From the NCBI RefSeq assembly GCF_900269665.1, contig NZ_LT985361.1, positions 749,427-783,349 of the forward strand: a DNA stretch of 33,923 nt, given 5' to 3'. The position numbers and the translations under genes were made by a program. This document shows, piece after piece, positions 9,862 through 17,351 of the stretch (positions are counted from its first letter, which is position 1; each line of letters begins with the position of its first letter). A model generated the notes under the pieces. It made no database searches. It was not told the DNA's origin and saw nothing but the letters and a program-made list of their open reading frames with translations. This DNA is from Nocardia suismassiliense (GTDB lineage Bacteria > Actinomycetota > Actinomycetes > Mycobacteriales > Mycobacteriaceae).

Positions 9862-11484
9862 GTGCGTAGACGCGCCTTCTTCAAAGCTGTTGGTGCAGCC
9901 GCGCTGTTCGGTGCTGCCGCGAGCACGTCGCTGCCCGCCCGACCGGCGTCCGCCGACCCGGCCTGGAATGTGCTGTTCCAGTCGTGGGTGCCGGAAATCT
10001 TTGCGCCACTACCCGATCCGCCCGAACACTCGCCCGCGATCGTGATCGGCTCCGGCTTCGGCGCCGCGGTCACCGCGTTGCGACTGGCCGAGGCCGGCAT
10101 CGCCAACACGGTGCTGGAGCGCGGGTCGCGCTGGCCCAACGATCCGTGGCGGGAGATCTTCACCGGCGACGACCTGCCGGACGGCCGCGGCTTCTGGCAT
10201 CGCACCAGCTTCACCGGTGTCAGCAAGGTGCCGATGCGGTTCGCCAGCTTCGGCGGCGTCCTGGACTGCACCGAATACCCCGGCATCGACGTGTGGCGCG
10301 CGGCCGCGGTCGGTGGCGGCTCGGTGATCTTCACCGGCGCGATGGTCGCCCCGGAACGGCGGTTCTTCGACCACCTCTTCGGCGGCACCGTCGAGTACGG
10401 CGAGCTGGACCGCGTCTACTACCCGCGGGTGCGGGAGATGCTGCGGCTCAGTTCGATGCCGGGCGACATCTACGCCGCCAAGCCGTTCACGCACTCCCGG
10501 GCCTGGGACGATCAGGTCCGCAAGGCCGGCTACCAGCCGATGCCCAACGACTCGATCTTCAACTGGGACATCCTGCGCGGCGAGCTGGCGGGCACCACCC
10601 GGGCCTCGGCCACCGCCGCCCGCAGCAACCTCGGCAACTCCAACGGCGCCAAGTTCGACCTGAACCAGAACTATCTGAAGTACGCGGAGGGCACCGGCCG
10701 GTCCGGGATCTTCCCCGGCCACCAGGTCGAGTCCATCGCCCAGGAGCCGGGCGGCCGGTACTCGGTCCGGGTGACGAAGCTGGCGCCGACCGGCGAGGTG
10801 CTCGGCACCCGCACCCTCACCTGCGATCGGCTCTTCCTCGGCGCGGGCTCGGTGGGCACCTCGGAGCTGCTGGTCCGAGCACAGGCGACCGGCGCGCTGC
10901 CGAACCTCAACGAGCACATCGGCGACGGCTGGGGCACCAACGGTGACGTGGTGCTCGGCCGCGGCGCGAGCGCGCTGGCCGGCCTCGGCCAGGGCGTGCC
11001 GAGCGCCAGCCGGATCTTCGACGAGTCCGGGCCGCCGCTCAGCCTGGAGAGCTGGTACATCCCCGGCATCCCGTTCGAGACGGGTGCGCTGGCCTCGCTC
11101 GGCATGGTGCTCGACTCGACCCGCACCCGGTTCGGCTACGACGCGGCGGCGAACCGGGTCGGGCTGTCCTGGCCGAGCCGGAACCGGGACGAGATGGTGG
11201 CCGCGGCCCGCGCGGTCGACCACCGGATCGCCGAACGCGCCGATGCCGTCCTCGAATACGGTGCCCTCGGCTACGACGCGAACGCCTTGTTCACCGCGCA
11301 CCCGCTGGGCGGCGCGGTGCTCGGCAAGGCGACCGACGGCTACGGGCGGGTGCACGGGCATCCTGGGCTGTATGTGATGGACGGAGCCGCCATCCCGGGT
11401 AGCACCGGAACCGTGAACCCGTCGCTGACCATCGCCGCGCTCGCCGAGCGCAATATCGAGGCCATCATCCGCACCGGAAAGTAG
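9862..11484 (+). CDS. Tat-exported GMC oxidoreductase, cholesterol-oxidase-like
   Basis: FAD-dependent oxidoreductase of 540 residues, related to class I (non-covalent FAD) cholesterol oxidases of Streptomyces and Rhodococcus. The N terminus carries a twin-arginine signal (RRRAFFK, then an alanine-rich helix ending ASA). The ADP-binding motif is IVIGSGFGAA near residue 61, the FAD-facing AAVGGGSV near 154, FTAHPLGG near 473 carries the His expected at the active site, and the closing GTVNPSLTIAALAERN near 514 carries the expected Asn. Substrate specificity for 3-beta-hydroxysteroids is likely but not proven. I choose GTG 9862 because GGGAGG lies eight bases before it and the signal peptide starts there; ATG 9838 would add eight residues. 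No hydroxysteroid genes are adjacent. Confidence 0.88.
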   Translation: MRRRAFFKAVGAAALFGAAASTSLPARPASADPAWNVLFQSWVPEIFAPLPDPPEHSPAIVIGSGFGAAVTALRLAEAGIANTVLERGSRWPNDPWREIFTGDDLPDGRGFWHRTSFTGVSKVPMRFASFGGVLDCTEYPGIDVWRAAAVGGGSVIFTGAMVAPERRFFDHLFGGTVEYGELDRVYYPRVREMLRLSSMPGDIYAAKPFTHSRAWDDQVRKAGYQPMPNDSIFNWDILRGELAGTTRASATAARSNLGNSNGAKFDLNQNYLKYAEGTGRSGIFPGHQVESIAQEPGGRYSVRVTKLAPTGEVLGTRTLTCDRLFLGAGSVGTSELLVRAQATGALPNLNEHIGDGWGTNGDVVLGRGASALAGLGQGVPSASRIFDESGPPLSLESWYIPGIPFETGALASLGMVLDSTRTRFGYDAAANRVGLSWPSRNRDEMVAAARAVDHRIAERADAVLEYGALGYDANALFTAHPLGGAVLGKATDGYGRVHGHPGLYVMDGAAIPGSTGTVNPSLTIAALAERNIEAIIRTGK

Positions 11485-11488
11485 ACCT

Positions 11489-11504
11489 ACCGCCGCTGGG
11501 CGGT
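11489..11504 (+). terminator. Small hairpin after the oxidoreductase gene
   Basis: ACCGCC (11489-11494) pairs with GGCGGT (11499-11504) around a GCTG loop, four bases after the oxidoreductase stop. It is too small to be a confident terminator. A -10-like TACCCT follows at 11514-11519, which could start the transcript of the next gene. Confidence 0.3.
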
Positions 11505-11555
11505 GCTGCCGACTACCCTCGGCCTGACCGTTCGGCGTTGAAGGGAACCCAGGTG

Positions 11556-12395
11556 ATGGCTGCGAGCACCACTGCGGTGAGCGAGGAACTCCCGGAGGGC
11601 GATTACCCGCGTAAGCCGCCCACCCTGTGGACCGACTTCGTGATGCTGGCGCTGGCCATCGTCTCGGTGGTGCTGGTCGGCTGGATCACCTTCTTCACGG
11701 TGTCCGACCAGACCTATCGCACGATCGTGATCGTCGACTGGGCGGTGTGCGGGGTGTTCGCCGTCGAGTTCCTGTGGCGCTGGCGCCGGGCCGGCTGGCC
11801 GTGGACGTTCCCGTTCGTCTACTGGTACGAGGTCCTCGGCATGATCCCGGTGACCAGCCCGTTCTTCCGCGGGTTCCGGCTGCTGCGGATCGTGGTGATC
11901 GTGGTCCGGCTCGGCCGCGTCGCCGACCGCGTGTTCGGCGATCGGGTGACCGCCGCGCTGGTCAACCGGTTCGTCTCGACGATCGTCGAGACGATCAAGC
12001 GGCCGATGACCATCGCGGTGATGGACGAGGTCGCCCAGGTGATGCGCACCGGCCACTACACCCGCAATATCGCGGCGGCGCTGCAGGAGAACCGGTCCGA
12101 GCTGGACGAGATGATCCTGGAGCTGATCAAGAAGGACCCGCAGGCGGGCCGGGTGCGCTACATCCCGTTCCACGACGACATCATCCGGCTGATCGCCGAC
12201 ACCACCTTCCGCATCCTGTTCCAGGTGCTGGAGGATCCGCGCACCGATGAACTGGTCTCGGATGTGTTGCGGGAGAACATCGATCAGATCCGGTTGGCGG
12301 TGCAGCACGATATCCGGGTGCCGCCGTCCGCGTACGGGCCGACGGCCGACGAACACGGCGTGCGGCATCATCTCAGCCGGATACCCCGTGCCTGA
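11556..12395 (+). CDS. Voltage-sensor-like four-helix membrane protein without a pore
   Basis: Membrane protein of 279 residues. Four segments resemble S1-S4 of voltage-gated channels: S1 ~28-48, S2 ~56-77 with the VFAVEFLWRW pattern (Glu71, Arg75), S3 ~86-99 (VYWYEVLGMIP, Glu92), and S4 ~104-125 with arginines at 105, 108, 111, 118, 121 and 125, partly on a three-residue repeat. After S4 there is no S5, pore helix, selectivity-filter GYG or S6; residues ~130-279 are polar, probably helical and cytoplasmic. Databases often label such proteins simply ion transporter. A pore-less sensor, as in Hv1 proton channels or voltage-sensing enzymes, is inferred. The ATG at 11556 has AAGGGA upstream; a TTG at 11538 is less likely. 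The last 23 bases overlap the convergent LtrA gene. Confidence 0.7.
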   Translation: MAASTTAVSEELPEGDYPRKPPTLWTDFVMLALAIVSVVLVGWITFFTVSDQTYRTIVIVDWAVCGVFAVEFLWRWRRAGWPWTFPFVYWYEVLGMIPVTSPFFRGFRLLRIVVIVVRLGRVADRVFGDRVTAALVNRFVSTIVETIKRPMTIAVMDEVAQVMRTGHYTRNIAAALQENRSELDEMILELIKKDPQAGRVRYIPFHDDIIRLIADTTFRILFQVLEDPRTDELVSDVLRENIDQIRLAVQHDIRVPPSAYGPTADEHGVRHHLSRIPRA

Positions 12396-13593
12396 TCTCG
12401 TCGCGCGGCTGCGCCAGTTTGATTGTCTCCCAGACGATCAGCGCGCCGAGCACGGCACACAGCAGGGCCAGTGAGGCCAGCGCGGGCAGCGCGGCCGCCA
12501 AGGGGATCAGGGCGAGCAGCAGCACGATCGTGACCACACGGGGCACGCTGATCATCCCTGTCGCATAGTGTTTCGCACCGACCAACGCGATCAGATACAG
12601 CACGACCCCGCCGTACAACGCGAACAACGGAATTCCGTACAGCGCGTCTTTCAATGTGTGGTGCGAAGAGTCGCCGACATAGTAGAGAACCTTTTTCAAA
12701 CCCAGTGAGAGTCCGATGATTCCGACGATCATCGGGAAATGCCAAAAGGTGTAGGCGCCGCGCGCGATCTTGATCTGCTTCGCGCCGTTTGCGTGCTTGA
12801 GCTCGTGCTCGATCGACAGCGCGGCGACATCGAAATAGGTCCACCACAGCAGTCCGGACACCGCGAGCCCGAGCAGTGCGCCGACGGCGATCGGCCACGA
12901 AATCGGCAGTCCGGCCACGCCGATACCGATCGAGACGATCGACTCGCCCAGCGCCACAATGATGATCAGCCCGTAGCGTTCGGCGAAATGGGTCGCCGAA
13001 TTCAGCCGCCAGTTGGTGCCCGCGAGCAGGGTCCACAGGTAGTCGCCTGCGATCGCGGCGATCCACAAGCCGATCTGTAGCGCGCCGGAGGTCATGGCGG
13101 CGATCACCAGCAGGGTGGTGCCGATGGTGATCGAGCCGAGGGCCCAGCGCAGCACCTGGTTCCGTAACTGGGCATCCTCCGCGCTGGCGAGCCAGAACAT
13201 GAAGACGTGGACCAGCCGGACCACCAGATAGGCGATCGCGAAGACCAGCGGCCCGTACCAGCCGCCGGGCAGGTCGTGGAACGCTTCGGGAATGGTGAGC
13301 GCGGCCAGGAACGCGCCACCCATCGCGGTGAACATCGCGACCCTGGCGAAGCCCTCGTCGGCGCGAATCACATTGCCGAGCCAGGAGTAGGCGATCCACA
13401 GCCACCACATCAGGGCGAGCACGAGGACCGCCCGCAGCATGTTCTTGGCGCTGGTCTCTTCCGCGGCCAGGTCGGTGACCATGGTGAACGCGAAAACGAG
13501 GACGAGGTCGAAGAACAGCTCGAGCTGCGTCACCGACGCACCTTCGGCCACCGGCTGGAGCCGAACCCGCTTGGTACCGATCATGGTGCACAT
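12373..13593 (-). CDS. LtrA-family (low temperature requirement A) membrane protein
   Basis: Polytopic membrane protein of 406 residues from the LtrA family, named for a Listeria gene needed for growth in the cold; the biochemical role is unknown. Family blocks are clear: LELFFDLVLVFAF near residue 25, the HFAERYGLIIIVALGES block near 200-216, and FWHFPMIVGIIGLSLG near 280. About eleven hydrophobic segments are visible. The ATG at 13593 is preferred because GGAG lies seven bases upstream; ATG 13584 is also possible, and a longer frame to 13638 has no ribosome binding site. It is convergent with the voltage-sensor-like gene and overlaps it by 23 bases, so the two transcripts can form antisense duplexes. 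Confidence 0.9.
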   Translation of the reverse strand: MCTMIGTKRVRLQPVAEGASVTQLELFFDLVLVFAFTMVTDLAAEETSAKNMLRAVLVLALMWWLWIAYSWLGNVIRADEGFARVAMFTAMGGAFLAALTIPEAFHDLPGGWYGPLVFAIAYLVVRLVHVFMFWLASAEDAQLRNQVLRWALGSITIGTTLLVIAAMTSGALQIGLWIAAIAGDYLWTLLAGTNWRLNSATHFAERYGLIIIVALGESIVSIGIGVAGLPISWPIAVGALLGLAVSGLLWWTYFDVAALSIEHELKHANGAKQIKIARGAYTFWHFPMIVGIIGLSLGLKKVLYYVGDSSHHTLKDALYGIPLFALYGGVVLYLIALVGAKHYATGMISVPRVVTIVLLLALIPLAAALPALASLALLCAVLGALIVWETIKLAQPRDEIRHGVSG

Positions 13594-13674
13594 AGTCGCA
13601 CTCCGATCGGGTCGGCGCGTGTCAGCCGCGCCCCGCATCGCCCGATTTCGCTCTGCGCGTAGGCCTACCGGTTG

Positions 13675-14145
13675 TTATTCGTTATAGCTATACGGCTTGA
13701 TTGTTTCCGGGTCGGGAAATCCCTCGGCGAACTCGATGAAATTCTGCACCGCGATCTCGTTCTGCTTCCGCACGGTGCGCTTGAGTAGTAGGCCGGGCAC
13801 CGGGATGGGTAGGTAGATCTCGGTATGGAACCAGACGTCGGTGCCTTCCCGGCCGTCGGAGACCTCGAACCAGCCGCCGCCCTTGACGCCCCTGGTGCTG
13901 TCGGTGACCTGCCACGACGATCTAACGTCGGTCCAATCATATTCCAGCACTTGCAGATCCGAGCCGTTCATCAGTTCGGCCTTGACGAAAACTCGAACCG
14001 GCCTTCCTCGGGCGTCGCGGGAGGCGACTCGGGCATCGGTATATCCGGGCGACCATTCCGGGAGCATTTCGACAGCTGCCAACGCATCCATCACCTGCGC
14101 GGAATCGGCGTCGACGACGAATCGAATATCGGTTCTCGTGCGCAT
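13675..14145 (-). CDS. SRPBCC/START-fold polyketide-cyclase-like protein
   Basis: Small soluble protein of 156 residues with a START-like helix-grip fold, a class that binds hydrophobic ligands. It starts MRTRTDIRFVVDADSAQVMDALAAVEMLPEWSPGY, the usual beta strand followed by two short helices of this family, and ends with a long C-terminal helix around KRTVRKQNEIAVQNFIEFA. The start has GGAAGG six bases upstream. Mycobacteria and Nocardia have many such proteins, mostly uncharacterised. It is separated from the LtrA start by about 80 bases and could be its upstream operon partner. The final codons contain a TATAGCTATA palindrome (13683-13692), probably by chance. Confidence 0.82.
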   Translation of the reverse strand: MRTRTDIRFVVDADSAQVMDALAAVEMLPEWSPGYTDARVASRDARGRPVRVFVKAELMNGSDLQVLEYDWTDVRSSWQVTDSTRGVKGGGWFEVSDGREGTDVWFHTEIYLPIPVPGLLLKRTVRKQNEIAVQNFIEFAEGFPDPETIKPYSYNE

Positions 14146-14226
14146 GTAAAACCTTCCGACCCCCGATGGACAACTCAGCCCGATTCTCTCTATCGGTTAT
14201 CTGATTCGTCAACCTCGACGTCCTGG

Positions 14227-14457
14227 TCAATGGTCCGTCGAGGGGTCGACATGGACGTATGTGTCCAGAACGTAGCTCGGGAGAACGGCCAACAACTTGC
14301 AGGTGGAATGGTTTGGGACAACATCGAGGGCGTGTTCGGGCACGTTGTCGTCGAAAAGCCAGGTGCGCGGCGTCGCCTGCTGAATCGCCGTGCGGACGCC
14401 GCCCCGCGGTGCCGCGGGTACTGGCACGTTGCCGTGGGGCGCTGTCATTGCGCGCAC
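14227..14457 (-). CDS. Doubtful small hypothetical protein
   Basis: A 76-codon frame starting at GTG 14457 (or ATG 14448), 21 bases after the DUF1918 stop on the same strand. I do not recognise the product: there is no signal peptide, membrane segment or known motif, and the C-terminal half is less GC-biased at third positions than its neighbours. It is listed because it is the only candidate in the 332-base stretch 14146-14478 and could be co-transcribed with DUF1918. It may equally be non-coding. Confidence 0.25.
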   Translation of the reverse strand: MRAMTAPHGNVPVPAAPRGGVRTAIQQATPRTWLFDDNVPEHALDVVPNHSTCKLLAVLPSYVLDTYVHVDPSTDH

Positions 14458-14478
14458 CGCAGGCCTGGTCGAACCGGC

Positions 14479-14664
14479 TCAGCCAGCCGGTTCGACGATC
14501 GCGTCCGGACCCGGGTACACCAGCGACTCGTGTCCGTCGGCGTAGCGCACGAGGTAGGGCGGCGATCCTTCCGGTCCGCGGACCTCGATGATCTCTGCTT
14601 GGCGATCACCTTGGCCGACAACGTGTCCGTGTACGAGCAGTCGATCTCCGACATTCGCGATCAT
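14479..14664 (-). CDS. DUF1918 domain protein
   Basis: Small basic-to-neutral protein of 61 residues matching the DUF1918 pattern of actinobacteria: MIANVGDRLLVHGHVVG at the N terminus, the GDRQAEIIEVRGPEGSPPYLV middle part, and the closing RYADGHESLVYPGPDAIV. The fold is expected to be a compact SH3-like beta barrel; the function is unknown. The start at ATG 14664 lacks a strong ribosome binding site; TAATGG sits four bases upstream. It lies downstream of a TetR gene on the same strand, with a GTGAC-AGGG-GTCAC dyad (14685-14698) between or overlapping the two. Confidence 0.8.
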   Translation of the reverse strand: MIANVGDRLLVHGHVVGQGDRQAEIIEVRGPEGSPPYLVRYADGHESLVYPGPDAIVEPAG

Positions 14665-14694
14665 CGACCCATTATCGGACGGGAGTGACAGGGG

Positions 14695-15300
14695 TCACAA
14701 GGTTTTCGTTGTGGAGACCTCCTGGTCTTCCCTGCCGATCACGCGATCGACCGCCGCCTCGATCAGCTCCTGGCTCTGCTGTTCGGTGAACACGTCCGGC
14801 AGCGTGAGCCGGTCGACGATCAGCCAGTTCAACGCCAGATAGAGCAGTAGGACCGATTTTTCGTCGCCGGGCAGGCCCGCGTCGAGATGGTTGCGCACGT
14901 TGAAATCGATGTCGGCGCGCACTCGATCGGTCAGCACCGCCCGCAGTTCCGGTCGCCGGGTTGCTTCCAGGCGTAGTTCCAGCAGTGCGAGGTAGCCGGT
15001 GCGGAACGCCTCGATGCGGCCGACGGTCTCCTTCATCAGTTCGAGGATGTGCGCTCTGGTCTGCGGCCCCTCGGAAACCTTGGCCATGGTCGCCTCGCTC
15101 GGCTGCAACCGTTCGTAGAAACGGCCGCCCGCCTGGGTCAGCAGGTCGTCCCGGTTCGCGAAGTAGTTCGACGCCGTCCCCGCGGGCACACCCGCCTCTT
15201 TGTCCACCGCGCGAAAGGTGAGTCCGCGGGCTCCGTCGCTGGCCAGGACCTCGATCGCGGCGTCGAGCAGCGCCTGTCGACGTTCAGGGTTGGTCCGCAC
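14695..15300 (-). CDS. TetR-family transcriptional regulator
   Basis: Repressor-type regulator of 201 residues. The N-terminal HTH spans about residues 6-50 (RRQALLDAAIEVLASDGARGLTFRAV with recognition helix PAGTASNYFANRDDLL); the ligand-binding helices follow to the C terminus. GTG 15300 is preferred because it has GGAG nine bases upstream and gives the family-typical start (M/V)RTNPERR; ATG 15315 would add five residues. It is divergent from a pair of RibD/DHFR-like reductases, with the palindrome GTAGTACTAC in the shared promoter region, so it probably controls those genes and itself. The ligand is unknown. Confidence 0.92.
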   Translation of the reverse strand: MRTNPERRQALLDAAIEVLASDGARGLTFRAVDKEAGVPAGTASNYFANRDDLLTQAGGRFYERLQPSEATMAKVSEGPQTRAHILELMKETVGRIEAFRTGYLALLELRLEATRRPELRAVLTDRVRADIDFNVRNHLDAGLPGDEKSVLLLYLALNWLIVDRLTLPDVFTEQQSQELIEAAVDRVIGREDQEVSTTKTL

Positions 15301-15317
15301 TTGACACCACTCCATTC

Positions 15318-15327
15318 GTAGTACTAC
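15318..15327. promoter_or_regulatory. Candidate TetR operator GTAGTACTAC
   Basis: A perfect 10-bp palindrome between the divergent TetR and reductase genes, 17 bases upstream of the likely TetR start. A related half-site (GTACAAC) follows at about 15349-15355. TetR repressors typically bind such sites in shared promoters, so autorepression and control of the reductases are inferred. Confidence 0.45.
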
Positions 15328-15373
15328 ATTTCAACCACTTCGATCAGAGTACAACAGGTTGGGCGGTCCCGGA

Positions 15374-15937
15374 ATGCGAAAGCTCGTCTACTACGTCGCC
15401 GTGTCACTCGACGGATACATCGCAGGTCCGGCGGGCGAGTTCGACTTCTACCCCTACGACGAAAAGATGCTTACTTGGCTGAACGCGCAGTACCCGGAGT
15501 TCGTCCCGACGGACTTCCGGCCGCAGGTGGGGATGGCCCTGGATACGCCGAACGAGCGCTGCGACACGGTGCTCATGGGCCGCGCGACCTACGCCGTCGG
15601 CGTGAGCAACCCGTACGCGCATATGCGGCAGTACGTGGTGTCCAGCACGCTCGGCAGCGTCGATGACCCGGCCGTCGAACTGGTGCAGTCCGACCCGGTC
15701 GGCCTGGTCCAGCGGCTGAAAAAGGAAGAGGGCCTCGACATCTGGTTGTGCGGCGGCGGCACACTGGCCGCCGCACTGCTCGGCGAGATCGACGAGATGA
15801 TCATCAAGAGCTATCCGGTCGTCGCGGGCAGCGGCATCTCCGCCTTCGCCGGAGAGTTCCGGCCGACGATGTTCACCCCGGCCCGGCGCAAAGAATTCGA
15901 CAACGGCGCCCAGGTCACCTGGTTCACCCGCGCCTGA
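15374..15937 (+). CDS. Dihydrofolate-reductase-family (RibD C-terminal-like) protein, copy 1
   Basis: Soluble protein of 187 residues in the RibD_C/DHFR-like superfamily, probably NADPH-binding, with unknown substrate. Motifs: MRKLVYYVAVSLDGYIAGPAGE at the N terminus, MGRATY near residue 74 and the GGGTLAAALLGEIDEMII block near 130. It is a tandem duplicate of the next gene (28-base gap), sharing long identical stretches such as NPYAHMRQYVVS/SPYAHMRQYVVS and LVQRLKKEEGLDIWL. Compared with copy 2 it lacks about four residues in the loop after MGR.TY, which in copy 2 reads EPGLAIGV. Start at ATG 15374, the first Met before the conserved strand. It is probably repressed by the divergent TetR protein. 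Confidence 0.85.
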   Translation: MRKLVYYVAVSLDGYIAGPAGEFDFYPYDEKMLTWLNAQYPEFVPTDFRPQVGMALDTPNERCDTVLMGRATYAVGVSNPYAHMRQYVVSSTLGSVDDPAVELVQSDPVGLVQRLKKEEGLDIWLCGGGTLAAALLGEIDEMIIKSYPVVAGSGISAFAGEFRPTMFTPARRKEFDNGAQVTWFTRA

Positions 15938-15965
15938 TCAATCCCCGTACGAAAGAGGCTCTGCT

Positions 15966-16541
15966 ATGCGAAAACTCGTTTACTTCGTCGGTATGTCACT
16001 CGACGGCTACATCGCCGGACCCGACGGCGGGATCGATTTCTATCCGCTGCCCGAGGATTTCACCGGATGGATCGGACAGGATCACCCGGAAACCCTGCCT
16101 ACTCATGCGCGTTCGTATTTCGGCGTCGCGGCGGACGCACCGAATCAGAAGTTCGACACCTTGGTAATGGGCCGGGGGACTTATGAACCCGGCCTAGCCA
16201 TCGGGGTGACCAGCCCGTACGCGCATATGCGGCAGTACGTGGTGTCGACCACCCTCGGCCGGATCGATGACCCGGCCGTCGAGCTGGTCGAACAGGACCC
16301 GCTCGCCCTGGTGCAACGGCTGAAAAAGGAAGAGGGCCTGGATATCTGGTTGGCAGGCGGCGGCAAGCTGGCCGCCGCCCTGCTGAGCGAGATCGACGAG
16401 CTGATCATCAAGAGCTACCCGGTCGTCGCGGGCACCGGCATCCCCGCTTTCGCCGGGGAGTTCCGCCCGACCCTGTTCACCCCGACCGGGCGCCGGGAAT
16501 TCAGCAACGGCAACCAGGTCACCTGGCTCACCCGCGCCTGA
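15966..16541 (+). CDS. Dihydrofolate-reductase-family protein, copy 2
   Basis: Tandem paralogue of the preceding reductase, 191 residues. It shows the same fold signatures: MRKLVYFVGMSLDGYIAGPDGG, VMGRGTYEPGLAIGV near residue 68, and AGGGKLAAALLSEIDELII near 129. The intact EPGLAIGV loop suggests this copy retains the more typical nucleotide-binding surface. AAAGAGG precedes the start. The pair is probably one operon under the divergent TetR regulator, ending at the hairpin at 16554-16585. Real folate reductase activity is unlikely; small-molecule or flavin-like reductases are more plausible. Confidence 0.85.
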   Translation: MRKLVYFVGMSLDGYIAGPDGGIDFYPLPEDFTGWIGQDHPETLPTHARSYFGVAADAPNQKFDTLVMGRGTYEPGLAIGVTSPYAHMRQYVVSTTLGRIDDPAVELVEQDPLALVQRLKKEEGLDIWLAGGGKLAAALLSEIDELIIKSYPVVAGTGIPAFAGEFRPTLFTPTGRREFSNGNQVTWLTRA

Positions 16542-16553
16542 GACGAATCCACG

Positions 16554-16585
16554 GACGGCCCAGCGGCACTCACCGCTGGGCCGTC
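16554..16585. terminator. Bidirectional terminator hairpin
   Basis: A perfect 13-bp stem, GACGGCCCAGCGG (16554-16566) against its complement (16573-16585), with loop CACTCA. It lies between the convergent stops of reductase copy 2 (16541) and the third reductase (16592), so it can end both transcripts. Confidence 0.85.
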
Positions 16586-16591
16586 GTCGTC

Positions 16592-17200
16592 TCATTCGCC
16601 GCGCACCCGGTCGTAGACCAGGTACAGCGCACCGGTTTCGGTGCTGGCCAGATCGGTGAGCGACCAGCTCGACGCCGGCAGACCGTCCTCGAACAGCCGG
16701 GCGCCGCCGCCCGCCACCTCAGGGCACTGGGTGATGGTGATCCGGTCCACCTCGTCGGCCGCGAGCAGCGCCTTGATGATGCTGCTGCTGGCCAGCACGA
16801 CGATGTCGCCGCCGGGCTGCTCGCGCAGCCGCTTGACGGTCGCGACCGGGTCGGCGTCGGCGATCCGCGAGTGCTGCCACGGCGCGTCGGTCATGGTGGT
16901 GGCGAAGACGACCTTGTCGACCGCGTCGAACCACTGCCCGAAGGCCCGGTCGCGCGGGTCGGCGTTCTCGTCCGTGGCGACCGTCGGCCAGTAGCTACCG
17001 AAGCCCTCATAGTTCTTGCGCCCGAGCAGTGCGGTGGTGGCGGCCTCGGCCATCTGCACCATGCGATCGCGGGACGTCTCGCTCACGGCGTGCGGCACGA
17101 TCCAGCTCATGTCGTAGTCGCCGCCGGGGCCGTTGGTGCGGCCGTCCAGCGAGAGGGAGATGTTGGCGACGACCCGGCGGGTTCCTGCGTTGGCGGTCAT
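16592..17200 (-). CDS. Dihydrofolate-reductase-family protein, third, divergent member
   Basis: Protein of 202 residues from the same RibD_C/DHFR-like superfamily but a different subgroup from the tandem pair. It begins RRVVANISLSLDGRTNGPGGDYDMSWI, has LLGRKNYEGFGSYWP near residue 57-71 and the IVVLASSSIIKALLAADEVDRI block near 140. The ATG at 17200 has AAGGAAAG upstream; the frame is open to 17446, but the extra residues are not family-like. It is divergent from the large LuxR regulator, with an inverted repeat in between, so it may be that regulator's target. Substrate unknown. Confidence 0.85.
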   Translation of the reverse strand: MTANAGTRRVVANISLSLDGRTNGPGGDYDMSWIVPHAVSETSRDRMVQMAEAATTALLGRKNYEGFGSYWPTVATDENADPRDRAFGQWFDAVDKVVFATTMTDAPWQHSRIADADPVATVKRLREQPGGDIVVLASSSIIKALLAADEVDRITITQCPEVAGGGARLFEDGLPASSWSLTDLASTETGALYLVYDRVRGE

Positions 17201-17277
17201 GATCTTTCCTTCTGGTGAGTGAGGCCCGGTGACCTCGTTGACACCGATACTTCCGTCGCGCGGCCGCCGGAACATCT

Positions 17278-17310
17278 GCCACCTGGCCGATATAACGGGC
17301 GGCAGGTGGC
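17278..17310. promoter_or_regulatory. Inverted repeat flanking an AT-rich core
   Basis: GCCACCTG (17278-17285) and CAGGTGGC (17303-17310) form a perfect 8-bp inverted repeat around a 17-base spacer that contains GATATAAC, the only AT-rich stretch in this divergent promoter region. This is a plausible regulator site covering a -10 element of the reductase or the LuxR gene. Confidence 0.45.
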
Positions 17311-17351
17311 TGAGCTCGAGACCGTCGCCGGAACCGGCCGGGCGTGCCAGA

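Noticed and set aside
15359..16541. An insertion-type direct repeat spanning the two reductases
   Set aside because: The similarity is confined to the coding regions and is best explained by tandem gene duplication; no terminal repeats or transposase.
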